A DNA stretch of 64,000 nucleotides from Rhinopithecus roxellana. Taxonomy: Eukaryota; Chordata; Mammalia; Primates; Cercopithecidae. The stretch covers positions 91,641,295-91,705,294 of the forward strand of contig NC_044560.1 in NCBI RefSeq assembly GCF_007565055.1, read 5' to 3'. Made by a program: the position numbers and the translations under genes. Below are positions 48,130 through 59,580 of this stretch, one piece after another. Every line of letters starts with the position of its first letter. Within the stretch, counting starts at the first letter, position 1. The notes beneath the pieces were generated by a model that saw nothing but the letters and a program-made list of their open reading frames with translations, ran no database searches and was not told the DNA's origin.

Positions 48130-48765
48130 ACAAGGAGAGAAACCCTGCCAATGTTTGTGGTAGGCCTTCAGCTGAAGTATTTCCTTTGAGTTCATGAGAC
48201 AATCGGACAGAAGAGAAGAGAACCTTGTATATATGAAGAATGTGTTAAAAGCTTCGGCCCATTTCCTCTTGGAGTGCACACAATAGAGGGGGCTTATAAA
48301 TGTGATGCATGAATTGTGGGTATCAGCTAGTACAAAACCAGTTATGAAAGCACCTGTGTAGGAGGAAAACTTTGGAAGTGAAGGGAATGTGGTCAGGGTT
48401 ATTGTACAGTTGCAGATCCACATGGGACTCAGGAACCATATGGGAGAGCAACCCTACCTGTGTGATGAGCGTAGTGAGAGCTTCACCAGGCGCTCCTCTC
48501 TTCTCCTTCATAGTACCCTCCATTCAGGAGAGAACGCACATCATTGTCATAAGAGCGGTGAGAATTTTTCTCAGAGTGCAAAACTTGGCACTGATGAGCG
48601 AGTCCATAGGGGAGAGAGACCCCATAAATGTGATGAGTTCAGTACGGGCTTCTCTCAAGCCTCAGAAGTTCACATTCACCAGAGAATCCACACTAAAGAA
48701 AATTGCTATTAATGAATGTAACACAGACTTCAGTCAGAAGGGAAATGTTCACCTTTAGCAGAATC
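48130..48765 (+). pseudogene. Decayed C2H2 zinc-finger array
   Basis: A relic of a KRAB-type finger exon. About 48130-48320 has fragments: QGEKPCQC, then stops, and HTIEGAYKCDA followed by TGA. 48440-48712 is one frame with three and a half fingers: YLCDERSESFTRRSSLLLH, HHCHKSGENFSQSAKL and HKCDEFSTGFSQASEVHIHQ. A one-base shift precedes the next piece (ECNTDFSQKGNVHL, ending TAG at about 48756). In all three central fingers the second zinc-binding cysteine is replaced (R, S, F), so they could not fold normally. Some linkers remain recognisable (SGENA, RGERP). I cannot name the parent. It may belong to the same dead gene as the KRAB exon at 30.9 kb, or be separate. Confidence 0.85.
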
Positions 48766-49038
48766 TAGGCAGAAGGAATCAATGTGATAATGAGGACTGT
48801 CAAAACATTCAAAGACATTCAAGTTACAAAGTTACAGAATAGATGCCTACTATAAATGTGACAATTAAATTTGGGGTTGGGGTGAGGAAGTTTACCCAGA
48901 ATCTTAAAACTCATGACAAAATTCCACATAGGAAATAAACAATACCAATAGTCTAAATGAAATCTAAATGAAAATATTATTTTCCAAGTGTTTTAATGTT
49001 ACAAAATGTAGAAGGGGTTACCATAAGGTTCTGTTTCT

Positions 49039-49315
49039 TGGCCAGACGGGGTGGCTCACGCCTGTAATCCCAGCACTTTGGGAGGCCAAGGGGGGCGGAT
49101 CACCTGAGGTCAGGAATTTGAGACCAGCCTGGCCAACATGGCAAAACCCTGTCTCTACTAAAGATACAAAAAATTACCCAGGCATGGTGGCGGCTGCCTG
49201 TCATCCCAGCTACTCGGAGGCCGAGGCAGGAGAATTACTTGAACCTGGGAGGTTGCAGTGAGCCAAGATCATGTCATTGCACTCCAGCCTGGGTGACAGA
49301 GTGAGACTCCGTCTC
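49039..49315 (+). repeat. Alu
   Basis: Alu whose 3' tail runs directly into the (GGAA)n tract. Confidence 0.95.
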
Positions 49316-49463
49316 AAAAAAAAGAAAGAAAGGAAGAAAGGAAGGAAGAAAGAGAGAGAGAGAGGAAGGAAGGAAGGAAGGAAGGAAGGAAGGAAGGAAG
49401 GAAGGAAGGAAGGAAGGAAGGAAGGAAGGAAGGAAGGAAGGAAGAAAAGAAAGAAAGAAAAGA
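49316..49463 (+). repeat. (GGAA)n microsatellite grown on an Alu tail
   Basis: A purine-only tract of about 148 bases: mixed AAAG/AGAG units, then about 20 uninterrupted GGAA units (roughly 49367-49442). GGAA is the core ETS-factor site, and long GGAA arrays are known to bind EWS-FLI1 in human cells; any role here is inference. Confidence 0.95.
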
Positions 49464-49486
49464 CTGATCTCATAAAACATCCTGGG

Positions 49487-49780
49487 GCCGGGCGCGGTGG
49501 CTCACGCCTGTAATCCCAGCACTTTGGGAGGCTGAGGCAGGTGGATCACAAGGTCAGGAGATCGAGACCATCCTGGCTAACACGGTGAAACCCTGTCTCT
49601 ACTAAAAATACAAAAAGTTAGCCGGGCGTGGTGGCGGGTGCCTGTAGTCCCAGCTACTCGGGAGCCTGAGGCAGGAGAATGGCGTGAACCCGGGAGGCGG
49701 AGCTTGCAGTGAGCTGAGATAGCGTCACTGCACTCCAGCCTGGGCGACAGAGCCAGACTCCGTCTCAAAAAAAAAAAAAA
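49487..49780 (+). repeat. AluY
   Basis: Little-diverged Alu starting ggccgggcgcggtggctcac, with target duplication AACATCCTGG on both sides. Confidence 0.97.
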
Positions 49781-50029
49781 AACATCCTGGAGCCATAATG
49801 AGACCAAACAAGAACAAAATCAAAACCTCAGGGAGAGTTACTTTCATAACATGACTCACCCGGTGGTAGGAGATTTTGCCAAGAATGCAAGTGATCATGG
49901 AGCTAAGGCCACAATGCTATTTTTCCTGGGTAATGATGTTCTATGCAATTGTGTGAAATCTTGTCTTATTTGAGATGTGTGAAACTTTCCACTTTAACAT
50001 CTTTTACAAGAGTATACTTCGTTTCTCAA

Positions 50030-50235
50030 ATTGTGGTTTATAGACCACCTGTATCAGAAGTACTCAAAGTGTGTACTAAAGTGTAAACAGTACTTCCTTA
50101 GTATTTTGTACACAACAACTTTAGTGTACGTAATTATCTGTGGGTACTTGAAAAATGCAGATTCCTGAGCCTCATCCCATATCTACTTAATCAGTCAGTG
50201 GGTATAGAGACCAGGGGTTTGCATTTATAAAAGCT
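50030..50235. repeat. MER5-like hAT fossil
   Basis: Contains caaattgtggtttatagacc and gcagattcctgagcctcatc, wording of hAT-Charlie (MER5 or related) fossils. Boundaries unclear. Confidence 0.5.
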
Positions 50236-50245
50236 CCTCCCCCAG

Positions 50246-50356
50246 AGCTGGGTGCAGTGGCTCACACTTATAATCTCAGCGACTTGGGAGGCTGAGGCAG
50301 GAGGATTGCTTAAGGCCAGGAGTTCGAGACAAGCCTGAGCAACAGAGTGAGACCCC
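50246..50356 (+). repeat. Alu monomer (FLAM-like)
   Basis: Left-arm-like Alu monomer whose end is cut by the LTR at 50357. Its continuation (C-run and A tail) follows at 50733-50768. Confidence 0.75.
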
Positions 50357-50732
50357 TGTATTAGTCCATTCTCACGCTGCTATAAAGAACTGCCTCAGAC
50401 TGGGTAATTTATAAATGAAAGAAGTTTAATTGACTCACAGTTCCTCATTGCTGGGTAGTCCTCAGGAAACTTACAACTATGGTGAAAGGCAAAGGAGAAG
50501 CAGACACCTTCTTCACAGGGTGGCAGAATGGAGTGAATGCAAACGGGAAATGCCAGACACTTATAAAACGATCATATCTCGTGGGACTCACTCACTATCA
50601 CGAGAATAGCATGAGGGAAACTGCCCTCATGATCCAAGTACTGCCATCCGGTCCCGCCCTTGATACGTGGAGATTATGGGGATTATAATTCAAGGTGAGA
50701 TTTGAGTGGGAACACAGAACCAAGCCACATCA
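50357..50732 (-). repeat. Solo MST-type MaLR LTR
   Basis: Begins TGTATTAGTCCATTCTCACG and ends in an acatca segment, flanked by an exact 5-base target duplication ACCCC (50352-50356 and 50733-50737). It is inserted in the tail of an Alu monomer. Confidence 0.95.
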
Positions 50733-50802
50733 ACCCCTGCCACCCCCCCCCCCCAAAAAAGAAAAAAGGTTTTTAAGCTCTTCTCCCCGTTGCAGGTGTT
50801 TT

Positions 50803-51105
50803 TTTTTTTTTTTTTTTTTTTTTGAGGCAGAGTCTCACTCTGTCGCCGGGGCTGGAGTGCAGTGGCCGGATCTCAGCTCACTGCAAGCTCCGCCTCCCGG
50901 GTTTACGCCCTTCTCCTGCCTCAGCCTCCCGAGTAGCTGGGACTACAGGCGCCCGCCACTTCGCCCGGCTAGTTTTTTTGTATTTTTAGTAGAGACGGGG
51001 TTTCACCGTGTTAGCCAGGATGGTCTCGATCTCCTGACCTCGTGATCCACCCGTCTCGGCCTCCCAAAGTGCTGGGATTACAGGCTTGAGCCACCGCGCC
51101 CGGCC
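50803..51105 (-). repeat. Young AluY, Old World monkey type
   Basis: Full-length with target duplication GCAGGTGTTTT. It has gtggccggatctcagctcac, gcccggctagtttttttgta and caggcttgagccaccgcgcc. Confidence 0.95.
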
Positions 51106-51545
51106 AGCAGGTGTTTTATTTTTATGAATGCAAAAGCTGGAGATTTGTTTTATGAGATGATTGGATAAGGTCAAGAAAAACAAAATCTTAGGTGGCACTT
51201 TTGCTAGTGTCCTGAATCTACTGGATATGGAAATTTTTACCAACAAATTGATAGAAATCAGGAAGTAAAATTCAGGAGACTTGAACTGCACATTAACTAG
51301 CCCAAGGGAATATTAACAAATGGCTGACAGCACCCAGGATGAGACAGGTGATGGCCACAAATGAAAACTAATGGAGTCAAGCAGCCACAATTCAGCTTCA
51401 AACAGCATCAACTTAATAAGAGGAATCTGGTATGAGTCTATTAAATCTGAAAAATAAGAAATGGATTGAGAAGTTCAAATATTAGAGTGGGATAATAGTT
51501 AAATTATCCTTAGTGCAATGATGATTATATTAGAAACACCAGGAT

Positions 51546-52778
51546 AGGCCGGGCATGGTAGCTTACACCTGTAACCCCAGCACTTTAGGAGGCCAAAGTG
51601 AATGGATCACCTGAGGTCAGGAGTTTGAGACCAGCCTGGCCAACATAGCTAAAAATACAAAAATTAGCCGGGTGTCGTGGCCTGTGCCTATAATCCCAGC
51701 TACTCGGGAGTCTGAGGCAGGAGAATTGCTTGAACCTGGGAGGCGTAAGTTACAGTGAGCTGAGATCGCGCCCCTGCACTCCAGGGTGTGTGATAGAGTG
51801 AGACTCCATCTGAAAACAAAAAGAAAGAAAGAAACACCAGGGTACATTCAACCTGTCACTGAAATAATTCACACTGACTCTGACATCAGCCTTTTTACTG
51901 CAAATTGTCCTATGGAATGGCATAAACATGCAATTTATACCTTAATCTGGATCTAGGTGAGTGGTTCCCAAATGTAGCCGGGCTTCAGAATCCACTCTAT
52001 AGCTTGTTAACAATATAGTTATCTTGGGTTCCGCCCGAGGAGGCTGCGATTCAGCATTTCTGAGGAGGCCCGAGTAAGCATGTAAGTTCCTGGTTTGGGA
52101 ACTGCTGCCTTATACACCTTACTAAATGGACCCTGCTCCCTAGAGGCTGGCTTGTTCAGAATCTCGGTCAGGGAGATTAAGATGGGGCCTCAAACATCTT
52201 GTGAAATTACTGATGCTTAACAGTTTGCTGGGTAGTCATTAAGAGAAGTAAAGGAACCAGGCAAGAAAGGGGCTTCCACTTGTGCTGATGGCCAGGCAAT
52301 GACCAGCTGAGTTGTTAAAGCAGCCTCTCATCATGCTGCCTCGGGGTGATGAATAGGTTCCACAAATCCTGTTTAGAGAATATAAAAATAATTTTGTACC
52401 TGTCAGCAATTCCTTACTGAAAAATGTTTCTGGTACTGGAACATTTTGCTCTATTAAGCAAGAAGCTGTTGGTCCTGGAATAAATAAGCCTCTGGCTGGG
52501 TGTGGTGGCTCATGCCTGTAATCCCAGCACATTGGGAGGCTGAGGCGGGTGGATCACCTGAGGTCAGGAGTTTGAGATCAGTCTGGCCAACATGGTGAAA
52601 CCCCGTCTCTACTAAAAATAAAAAAATTAGCCGATCGTGGTAGTGGGTGCCTGTAATCCCAGCTACTTGGGAGGCTGTGGCAAGAGAATTGCTTGAACCC
52701 AGGAGGTGGAGGTTGCAGTGAGCTGGAAGGCGTCACTGCACTCCAGCCTGGGTGACAGAGGGAAACTCCATCTCAAAA
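51546..52778 (+). repeat. Two Alus
   Basis: Alus at 51546-51822 (tail aaaacaaaaag, flanks share gaaacaccaggata / gaaacaccagggta) and 52493-52778. 51106-51545 and 52106-52490 are unassigned unique DNA. Confidence 0.92.
51960..52105. repeat. MER5A-like hAT fossil
   Basis: Left end gagtggttcccaaatgt and right end gtttgggaactgctgcc are inverted partners. The interior has gaggctgcgattcagcattt. Confidence 0.75.
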
Positions 52779-52784
52779 AATGAA

Positions 52785-53405
52785 TATATAAGCCCCTATT
52801 TTTTGACATGGTACCTTAGGAATGAATGAACTAGTAGCATCAAGCACTCACTCCCAGCTTCATGTATGGAAACCTTAAGGCGGGACTCTGATACTTTTGC
52901 AAAGACATTCAGTAAAGTTCAATAAGGAGCAGGTGTCTGCTTCTGAAAACAGGCTGGGGAGCAACAAAGAGACGAACAAGATTGAGCAGTTGTCAGGAGC
53001 AGGGCTACGTTGTGTGTATCTGTTTTGATAATACTTTAAGACATTCCATGCCTTGGCTTCCCTTAAACCAGCAAACAAGTAAGAGGTGGGAGCCCTTCAG
53101 TGAACAAGCCATGGTCAGGATCTGTCTTCTCATCAAGTGTTTTGCTAGCACACTTGCCTGGGCCTAAGGGAGGGAAATTTAGAGGTGGGGATAGAGGGGT
53201 CGTTATTTTGGAGGGTCTGCTGCATCCCAACAAATGAGCTTCATTTAAAGAATGTACTATTGAGCAACTATTTATCAGTCCATATGGGTAGGTAGAAGAG
53301 ATAAACACTTTTTCTTCTCTTACACAGCCAACACAACACTCCTGACACCAGATATGGAGGGGTTTTCCTCCATTGGACACTCTCCACTGGAAAATTTCCC
53401 ATTGA
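52785..53405. other. Unique sequence
   Basis: No coding region supported. Overlapping open frames of 60-116 codons on both strands have no family signature. Confidence 0.4.
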
Positions 53406-53407
53406 AC

Positions 53408-54258
53408 ACTCACTGGGTGTCTTACAATTTAACTCAATTCTAACACTATCTACCTGGAGTTAGCATCAGATCCCACAGGTTAAGGGCTCAGTCCAACACT
53501 GCCCCCAACTTCAGGTACGAGGTGAAGGCAGTAGGTTGTATCTGTACTTCTGACCAACTGGCTATCCATCAGGGATCCTATGATCCCCACCTCTGGTTTG
53601 ATTAATTTGCTAGAGTGGCTCACAGAACTCAGGAAAACACTTAACTTACATTTATCCATTTATTCTGAAGGATATCACAAAGGATACAGATGAACAGCCA
53701 GATGGAAAAGGCGCAAAGGGCAAGATGCACATGAAGGTGATGGGAGGGTGGCACATCTGGAGACGGCATGGAAGCTCCACGCTTCCTGTGTATGTGGAAG
53801 GGGAAGGGGCACGGAGCTTCCAAGCCCTCTCCAGGTGTACCGCCCTCCCATCACCTCCACGTGTTCAGCAATCCAGAAGCTCCATGAATCTTGTCCTTTG
53901 AGGTTTTTATGGAGGTTTTATTATGTAGGGATGACCATCGGCCCATCATTGGCCATTGGTGATCAATTCAACCTTCAACCTGTCTCCCCCTTTTGGAGGT
54001 CCAGGGGTGGGACTGTAAGTTCCAACCTTCAGGATTCATTCCCTAGCAACTAGACCCCATCCCGAGGCTGTCCAGGAGCTCACTAAGAGGCACCTCATTA
54101 GAACAAAAGATGCTCCTACCACCCAGGAAATTCCAAGGGATTTAAGACCTCTGGGTCAGACACTAAGATTCTCCTAGTCCCTCAATCTACAATAGCATTA
54201 GGAGCTCATCTCACAACTGGAGGTAGGGACCAAATATATACTTTTTATTATCTCACAG
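53408..54258 (-). repeat. MLT2-like ERV-L LTR
   Basis: Contains gagtggctcacagaactcag, ggatacagatgaacagccag, cattggccattggtgatcaa, gtccaggggtgggactg and accaaatatatactttttat, wording of ERV-L class LTRs (MLT2 type) in reverse. The first 150 bases are less certain. Confidence 0.75.
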
Positions 54259-54259
54259 T

Positions 54260-55618
54260 AGGTTATGCAGGATTTGAATGAACCGTTCTCCTTTCCTTCC
54301 TCTGATTCCTCCAGCTGACCAGGGCCATCTGGAACACCAAAATATACTTGGCAAATTCACCCAGAAGCAGCTCAAGCAATGTCTTTATGAAGCCTTTCTC
54401 CCAACTTAAAATGTCCTCTTAAATAGGCAATCATCACTTTTGTTATTTTTTAAAAATCTTGGGTATGTTAAACTATGTAAAATTAATGCCTAAGTCCTGG
54501 AGGGCTAAGCTTCACTTAAGGATTTGTTTCTCTCCTCTCCCACAGTCCCTGTTCCCTGAATCTTAGAAATGTCATCCTCAAGTGACTAAGATTTTCCTTT
54601 TGATCTATTTCTCATCTGCCCTTTGCCTGCATACCAATCTTTAGCATCGGAAATGAGCAACATCTCTCAGGCTAGGGTCATCCTATTCCTAAACAGACTT
54701 GAAGGGTGGAGCCCCCGGTAATCTTTAGTGAGCTTTTTGTATTTAAATACCTTCACCATCCAGAATTTTGATTCCAAGTTCCTTCATCCAAACATGGAAA
54801 AGTACCCTGGCTTATTTCAAAGACTCTCAGTGGACACAATAACAAATAAGCACTAAATACATTTTTACAGTATAAGTAGAGGAAAATGGTACATAGAAGG
54901 TAGTTGTGGTGGTATCAGGCAGCTGGTACTCTCTCCCAGCCTTTTGTTCACCCTTTCCACCAGTTCTGAATATAATTTTTGTAGCAGCTCTATACATGTG
55001 TGATGCAGAACCAAGCTTTGCTTAATTTATTCATATTGTTCTAGTTAAATGAATTGCAACCTTCCAACCTTAAAGTCCTCAGAGTCAATTACTCACTTGC
55101 TCTTAACATTTCCAGAGCTACTCAATAATTACATACAATTTTATCTGTCAACTAAAAAAAATTTCCAGAGCTTCACTTACCAATTCAAATTGACCTAAAA
55201 TCAACCATGAATTGTCCTTACCAGTCTAATTGGATGGATATATTTAGTAAATATTCCTTCACTGAAAGCCATTCACACATTTAAGAAACACTCACTGAGT
55301 GCGCATCCTGTGCCAGGCAATCTGTTGCATAAAGACTGGCCTGTTCACTCCTTCACCATGTGCTCGTCTGTGTGGACTAGAAATACCTGTCCTCTGTGTG
55401 ATTTAGCCACGGTTGGCAAGTACCACATCTGTCACTCAGAGCATTTTGGAATTTTAATAAGAATTTTTGAGACTGTCTCAAAAACAAATAAATAAATAAA
55501 GCTCGTGTTTATTGTTTCTGTGCTATTCAGAACCCTTGGAATAAAGCTGGCCTTTTCATCTCGATAACATTCTGTCCTAAAAACTATGATGTCCACTTGA
55601 ATGATTACTATATTTTCT
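54260..55618. other. Unique sequence with a MIR-like piece
   Basis: No gene seen. 55265-55325 (cactcactgagtgcgcatcc; tgtgccaggcaatctg) resembles MIR. A short aaataaataaat run at 55485-55500 follows an Alu-like gagactgtctcaaaaac remnant. Confidence 0.4.
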
Positions 55619-55619
55619 T

Positions 55620-55795
55620 TTCTTTTCTTTTCTTTTCTTTTTTTTTGAGACGGAGTCTCACTCTGTTGCCAGGCCAGAGTGCAGTGGCATGATCTCGGCT
55701 CCCTGCAACCTCTGCCTCCCAGATTCAAGTGATTCTCCCGCCTCAGTCTCCCAAGTACTGGGGCTACAGGCATGTACCACCACTGCCAGCTAATT

Positions 55796-55827
<32 letters not shown>

Positions 55828-56226
55828 GAGACGGAGTCTCACTCTGTCGCCCAGGCTGGAGTGCAGTGGCCGGATCTCAGCTCACTGCAAGCTCCGCCTC
55901 CCGGGTTCACGCCATTCTCCTGCCTCAGCCTCCTGAGTAGCTGGGGCTACAGGCGCCCGCCACCTCGCCTGGCTAGTTTTTTTGTTTTTTTTTTAGTAGA
56001 GACGGGGTTTCACCATGTTAGCCAGGATGGTCTCGATCTCCTGACCTCGTGATCCGCCCGTCTTGGCCTCCCAAAGTGCTGGGATTACTAATTTTTGTAT
56101 TTTTAGTACAGACGGGGTTTCACCATGTTGGTTGGCTGGGATGGTCTCGATCTCTTGACCTTGTGATCTGCCCACCTCAGCCTCCCAAAGTGCTGGGATT
56201 ACAGGCGTGAGCCACTGCGCCTGGCC
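55620..56226 (-). repeat. Alu inserted in an Alu
   Basis: Outer minus-strand Alu 55620-55801 and 56087-56226; inner minus-strand AluY 55802-56086 of monkey type (gtggccggatctcagctc) lacking its last ~25 bases. The target duplication is taatttttgtattttt of the outer Alu. Confidence 0.92.
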
Positions 56227-56440
56227 TATTTTGTTTATTCTATACCTGGTATAAACCTTAAGTGTCTCCTTATTCACCACTTTAAGTAATAAGTCTCTGC
56301 CTAATTTCCTAGGCCATCCATACTTGATCCTGTTACTGAATGCCCTTCCATTAACTCTGAGCTCCAATTTCTCATAGAAGATGAATGGAGGGAATTATGC
56401 TCTAAGTGATTTCACCAATATTCTCAATCATAATAATTCT

Positions 56441-56754
56441 TTTTCTTTTTTTTTTTTTTTTTTTTTTTTTTTTGCGGGTCGGGGGGAGGACAAGGTCTTG
56501 CTCTGTCACCCAGCCTGAAATGTAGTAGCATGATCATAGCTCACTACAGCCTCAGACTCCTGGGCTCAAGCAATCCTCCCGCCTCAGCCTCCTGAGTATC
56601 TGGGACTACAGGCAAGTGCCACCATGCCCCGCTACTTTAAAATTGTTTTGTAGAGACAAGATCTCACTATGTTGCCTCGGTTGGTCTCAAACTCATATCC
56701 TCAAGCAATCCTCCAACCTTGGCCTGGTATTACAGGCATGAGTCACTGGGCCTG
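56441..56754 (-). repeat. Old Alu (J-like)
   Basis: T tail of about 27 then a G-rich stretch (gcgggtcggggggagg) before the Alu body. Shortened 5' end. Confidence 0.85.
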
Positions 56755-56849
56755 GTCTCTCACCTTAGAGAGTACTCATACCACCCAAGAATTCCACATT
56801 TCACTAATTAGCCTGCTGCCTGCTTTCCAAGACAATTTGAAAGGCCAGG

Positions 56850-56942
56850 CCTTGGTATCTGAAGTTTCGGAGTCTAGATTCAAGTCATTTCTCTGCCTGC
56901 TTAGTAGCTGGATAACGTCAGACAAGTTATTTAACTTCTCTC
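56850..56942 (-). repeat. MIR, left part
   Basis: Reverse MIR wording: ttagtagctggataacgtca, gacaagttatttaacttctc. It continues at 57745-57862 (atgttgtgaggatcaaatga; agaacactacctgatgccta) beyond the pyrimidine tract and an Alu. Confidence 0.75.
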
Positions 56943-57454
56943 TGCCTCCCTTCTTTCCTTCTTTCCTTCTTTCCTTCTTTCCTTCCTTCCTTCCTTCCTT
57001 TCCTTCCTTCCTTCCTTCCTTCCTTCCTTCCTTCCTTCCTTCCTTCCTTCCGCTCCCCCTCCCTCCCTCCCCCTCTCCTTCCTCCTTCCTTCCTTCCTTC
57101 CTTCCTCACTCCCTCCCTCCCTCCCTCTCCCCTTCCTTCCTTCCTATCCTCCTCCCCCTCCCTTCTCCTTCCTCCTTCCTTCCTTCCTTCCGTCTCTCTT
57201 CCTCCTTCTTCCTTGACCTCCTTCCCTCCGTCCTCCCTCTCTCCTCTCCCTCCTTCCTTCCTCCTCCTCCCTTCCTCCTCCCCTCCCTTCCTCTCCTTCT
57301 TCCTTCCTTCCTTCCTCCCCTTCTTCTCTTCCTTCTTTCCTCTTTCTTTCTTCTTTCTTTTCCTTCTTTCCTTCTTTCCTTTCTTCTTCTATTTCTTTTT
57401 TTCCCCTTTCTTTCTTTCTTTCCTTTCTTTCTTCTCTCTCCTCTCTCCTCTTTC
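56943..57454 (-). repeat. Pyrimidine tract of about 510 bases on an Alu tail
   Basis: Almost pure C and T on the + strand, with only a few purines (for example near 57050 and 57145). Blocks of (CTTC)n, (CCCT)n, (CTCCTT)n and (TTTC)n. It directly precedes the minus-strand Alu body at 57455, in its tail position. The long open frames read through it are low-complexity artefacts. Confidence 0.95.
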
Positions 57455-57740
57455 TTTTTTTGACGGAGTCTCTCTCTGTCACCCAGGCTGGAGTGCAGAG
57501 GTGTGATCTTGGCTCACTGCAACCTCCACCTCCCGGGTTCAAGCGATTCTTCTGTTTCAGCCTCCCGAGTAGCTGGGATTACAGGCGACCACCACCACGC
57601 CCAGCTAATTTTTTTGTATTTTAGTAGAGACGGGGTTTCACCATGTTGGTCAGGTTGGTCTCAAACTCCTGACCTCGTGCTCTACCCGTCTCAGCTTCCC
57701 AAAGTGCTGGGATTATGGGCGTGAACCACCATACCCAGCC
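57455..57740 (-). repeat. Alu
   Basis: Full-length Alu, the source of the pyrimidine tract. Inserted in MIR. Confidence 0.93.
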
Positions 57741-57866
57741 CCCTCACTTCTTTATCTGCAGAATGAGCTCAAAATGTTGTTTCATCTACATGTTGTGAGG
57801 ATCAAATGAGTTGACACCAACACAGGACTTAGAACACTACCTGATGCCTAAGAAGCACTCAGTCAG

Positions 57867-59176
57867 GCCAGGTGCAGTGGCTCACGCCTATAATCCCAGC
57901 ACTTTGGGAGGCCGAGGTGGGCGGATCACCTGAGGCAGGAGTTCAAGACCAGCCTGGCCAACATGGTGAAACCCCATCTATACTAAAAACGCAAAAATGA
58001 GCTGGGCGTGGTGGTGAGTGCCTGTAATCCCAGCTACTCAGGAGGCTGAGGCAGGAGAATTGCTTGAACCTGGGAAGCGGAGGTTGCAGTTAGCCAAGAT
58101 CATGCCACTGCACTCCAGCCTGGGTGACGGAATGAGACTCCATCTCAAAAAAAAAAAAAAAAAAAAAGCACTCAGTCATTGTTAGCAATTATGAGTATTT
58201 TCTTCCCTTTCTGGAAACTAGCTGCAGCTTACCCCACTCTTTCCATCACTTTGCCTCATATTTTATTGAGAGAATAAGACAGCAACAAACAAAAGCCAGG
58301 AAGCTCCCTTCTTCCTCCCACCACATCCACCTGCATACCTGCATCTTTTTCTTTCCTCTGCCCATTAAAAATGTCCTTGCAGGCCAGGTGCGGTGGCTCA
58401 CACCTGTAATCCCAGCACTTTGGGAGGTGGAGGTGGGCAGATTCCTTGAGGTCAGGAGTTTGAGACCAGCCTGGCCAACATGGGGAAACCCTGTCTCTAC
58501 TAAAAATACAAAAATTAGCCGGGTGTGGTGGCACGTGTCTGTAGTCCCAGTTACTTGGGAGGCTGAAGCAGGAGAACTGCTTGAACCTGGGAGGCAGAGG
58601 TTTCAGTGAGCCAAGACTGTACCACTGCAGTCCAACCTGGGTGACACAGTGAGACTCTGTCTCAGAAAAAAAATAAAAAATTAAAAAATAAGCCCTTGCT
58701 GACTCAACCTGTGCTCAGGATCCCACCCTGTTTACCTTGAAGGATTTCTTCAACTTCACCTTCTTTCCAGCATTGTTGATATACCCCTCTGACAGCATGC
58801 AGGCATCTTTTAAAACAAGAGCGAAAAACCAAACCCTTCCTCAACCCTGCACCCCTCAGCAGCCTTTGAAAGATGGGATAGGGCCAGGTGCGGTGGCTCA
58901 CACCTGTAATCCTAGCACTTTGGGATGCCAAGGTGGGCAGAGGTCAGGAGATCGAGACCATCCTGGCTAACACAGTGAAACCCCATCTCTACTAAAAATA
59001 CAAAAAATTAGCCAGATGTGGTGGTGGGCACCTGTAGTCCCAGCTACTCAGGAGGCTGAGGCAGGAGAATGGCATGAACCTGGGAGGCAGAGCTTGCAGT
59101 GAGTTGAGATGGCATCACAGCCTGGGCGACAGAGCAAGACTCTATCTCAAAAAAATCAAAAAGGAAAAAAAAAAAA
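57867..59176 (+). repeat. Three Alus
   Basis: Alus at 57867-58166 (target duplication AAGCACTCAGTCA), 58382-58678 and 58881-59176 (target duplication around aagatgggat). 58170-58380 and 58680-58880 are unique. Confidence 0.95.
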
Positions 59177-59580
59177 GATGGGATGGGAGAGCAGAAGAGG
59201 GTCTCCACATTTCCCTCATGGGGCTACTAAAAGGAATATTATCTGATAAATGATGTCAAGTCCCAAGCATAGCATCTACATTATAGCAAACACATAAATA
59301 TTAGCCATTCTTCCCGTCGCTCTTGCTATCATTATTGTAAGTGTTCATTTCAGTGCTTGCTGCCACAGAATGGAATCTCTTACCAAGATATTTTAGGCAC
59401 CAATTAGGGTTCCAAATTTAAAAGACAATTCACAGAACTCACTTGAAGTAAGGAAAGGATTGTGAATATTGCCTGTTCCCACTTGATCAGCCAAACGCCA
59501 TCATCCTCTGCCTGCCATTTGGCAAGTTGTAATTTTCTTGCTCTTTTAGCTTTTTTCATTAATATGTCTGCATATAAAAG

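Noticed and set aside
53641..54053. Open frames of 60-101 codons on both strands
   Set aside because: They fall within the MLT2-like LTR.
56669..57463. 264-codon open frame rich in S, P, L and F
   Set aside because: It reads through the pyrimidine tract; the composition is forced by CT repeats and there is no domain or start context.
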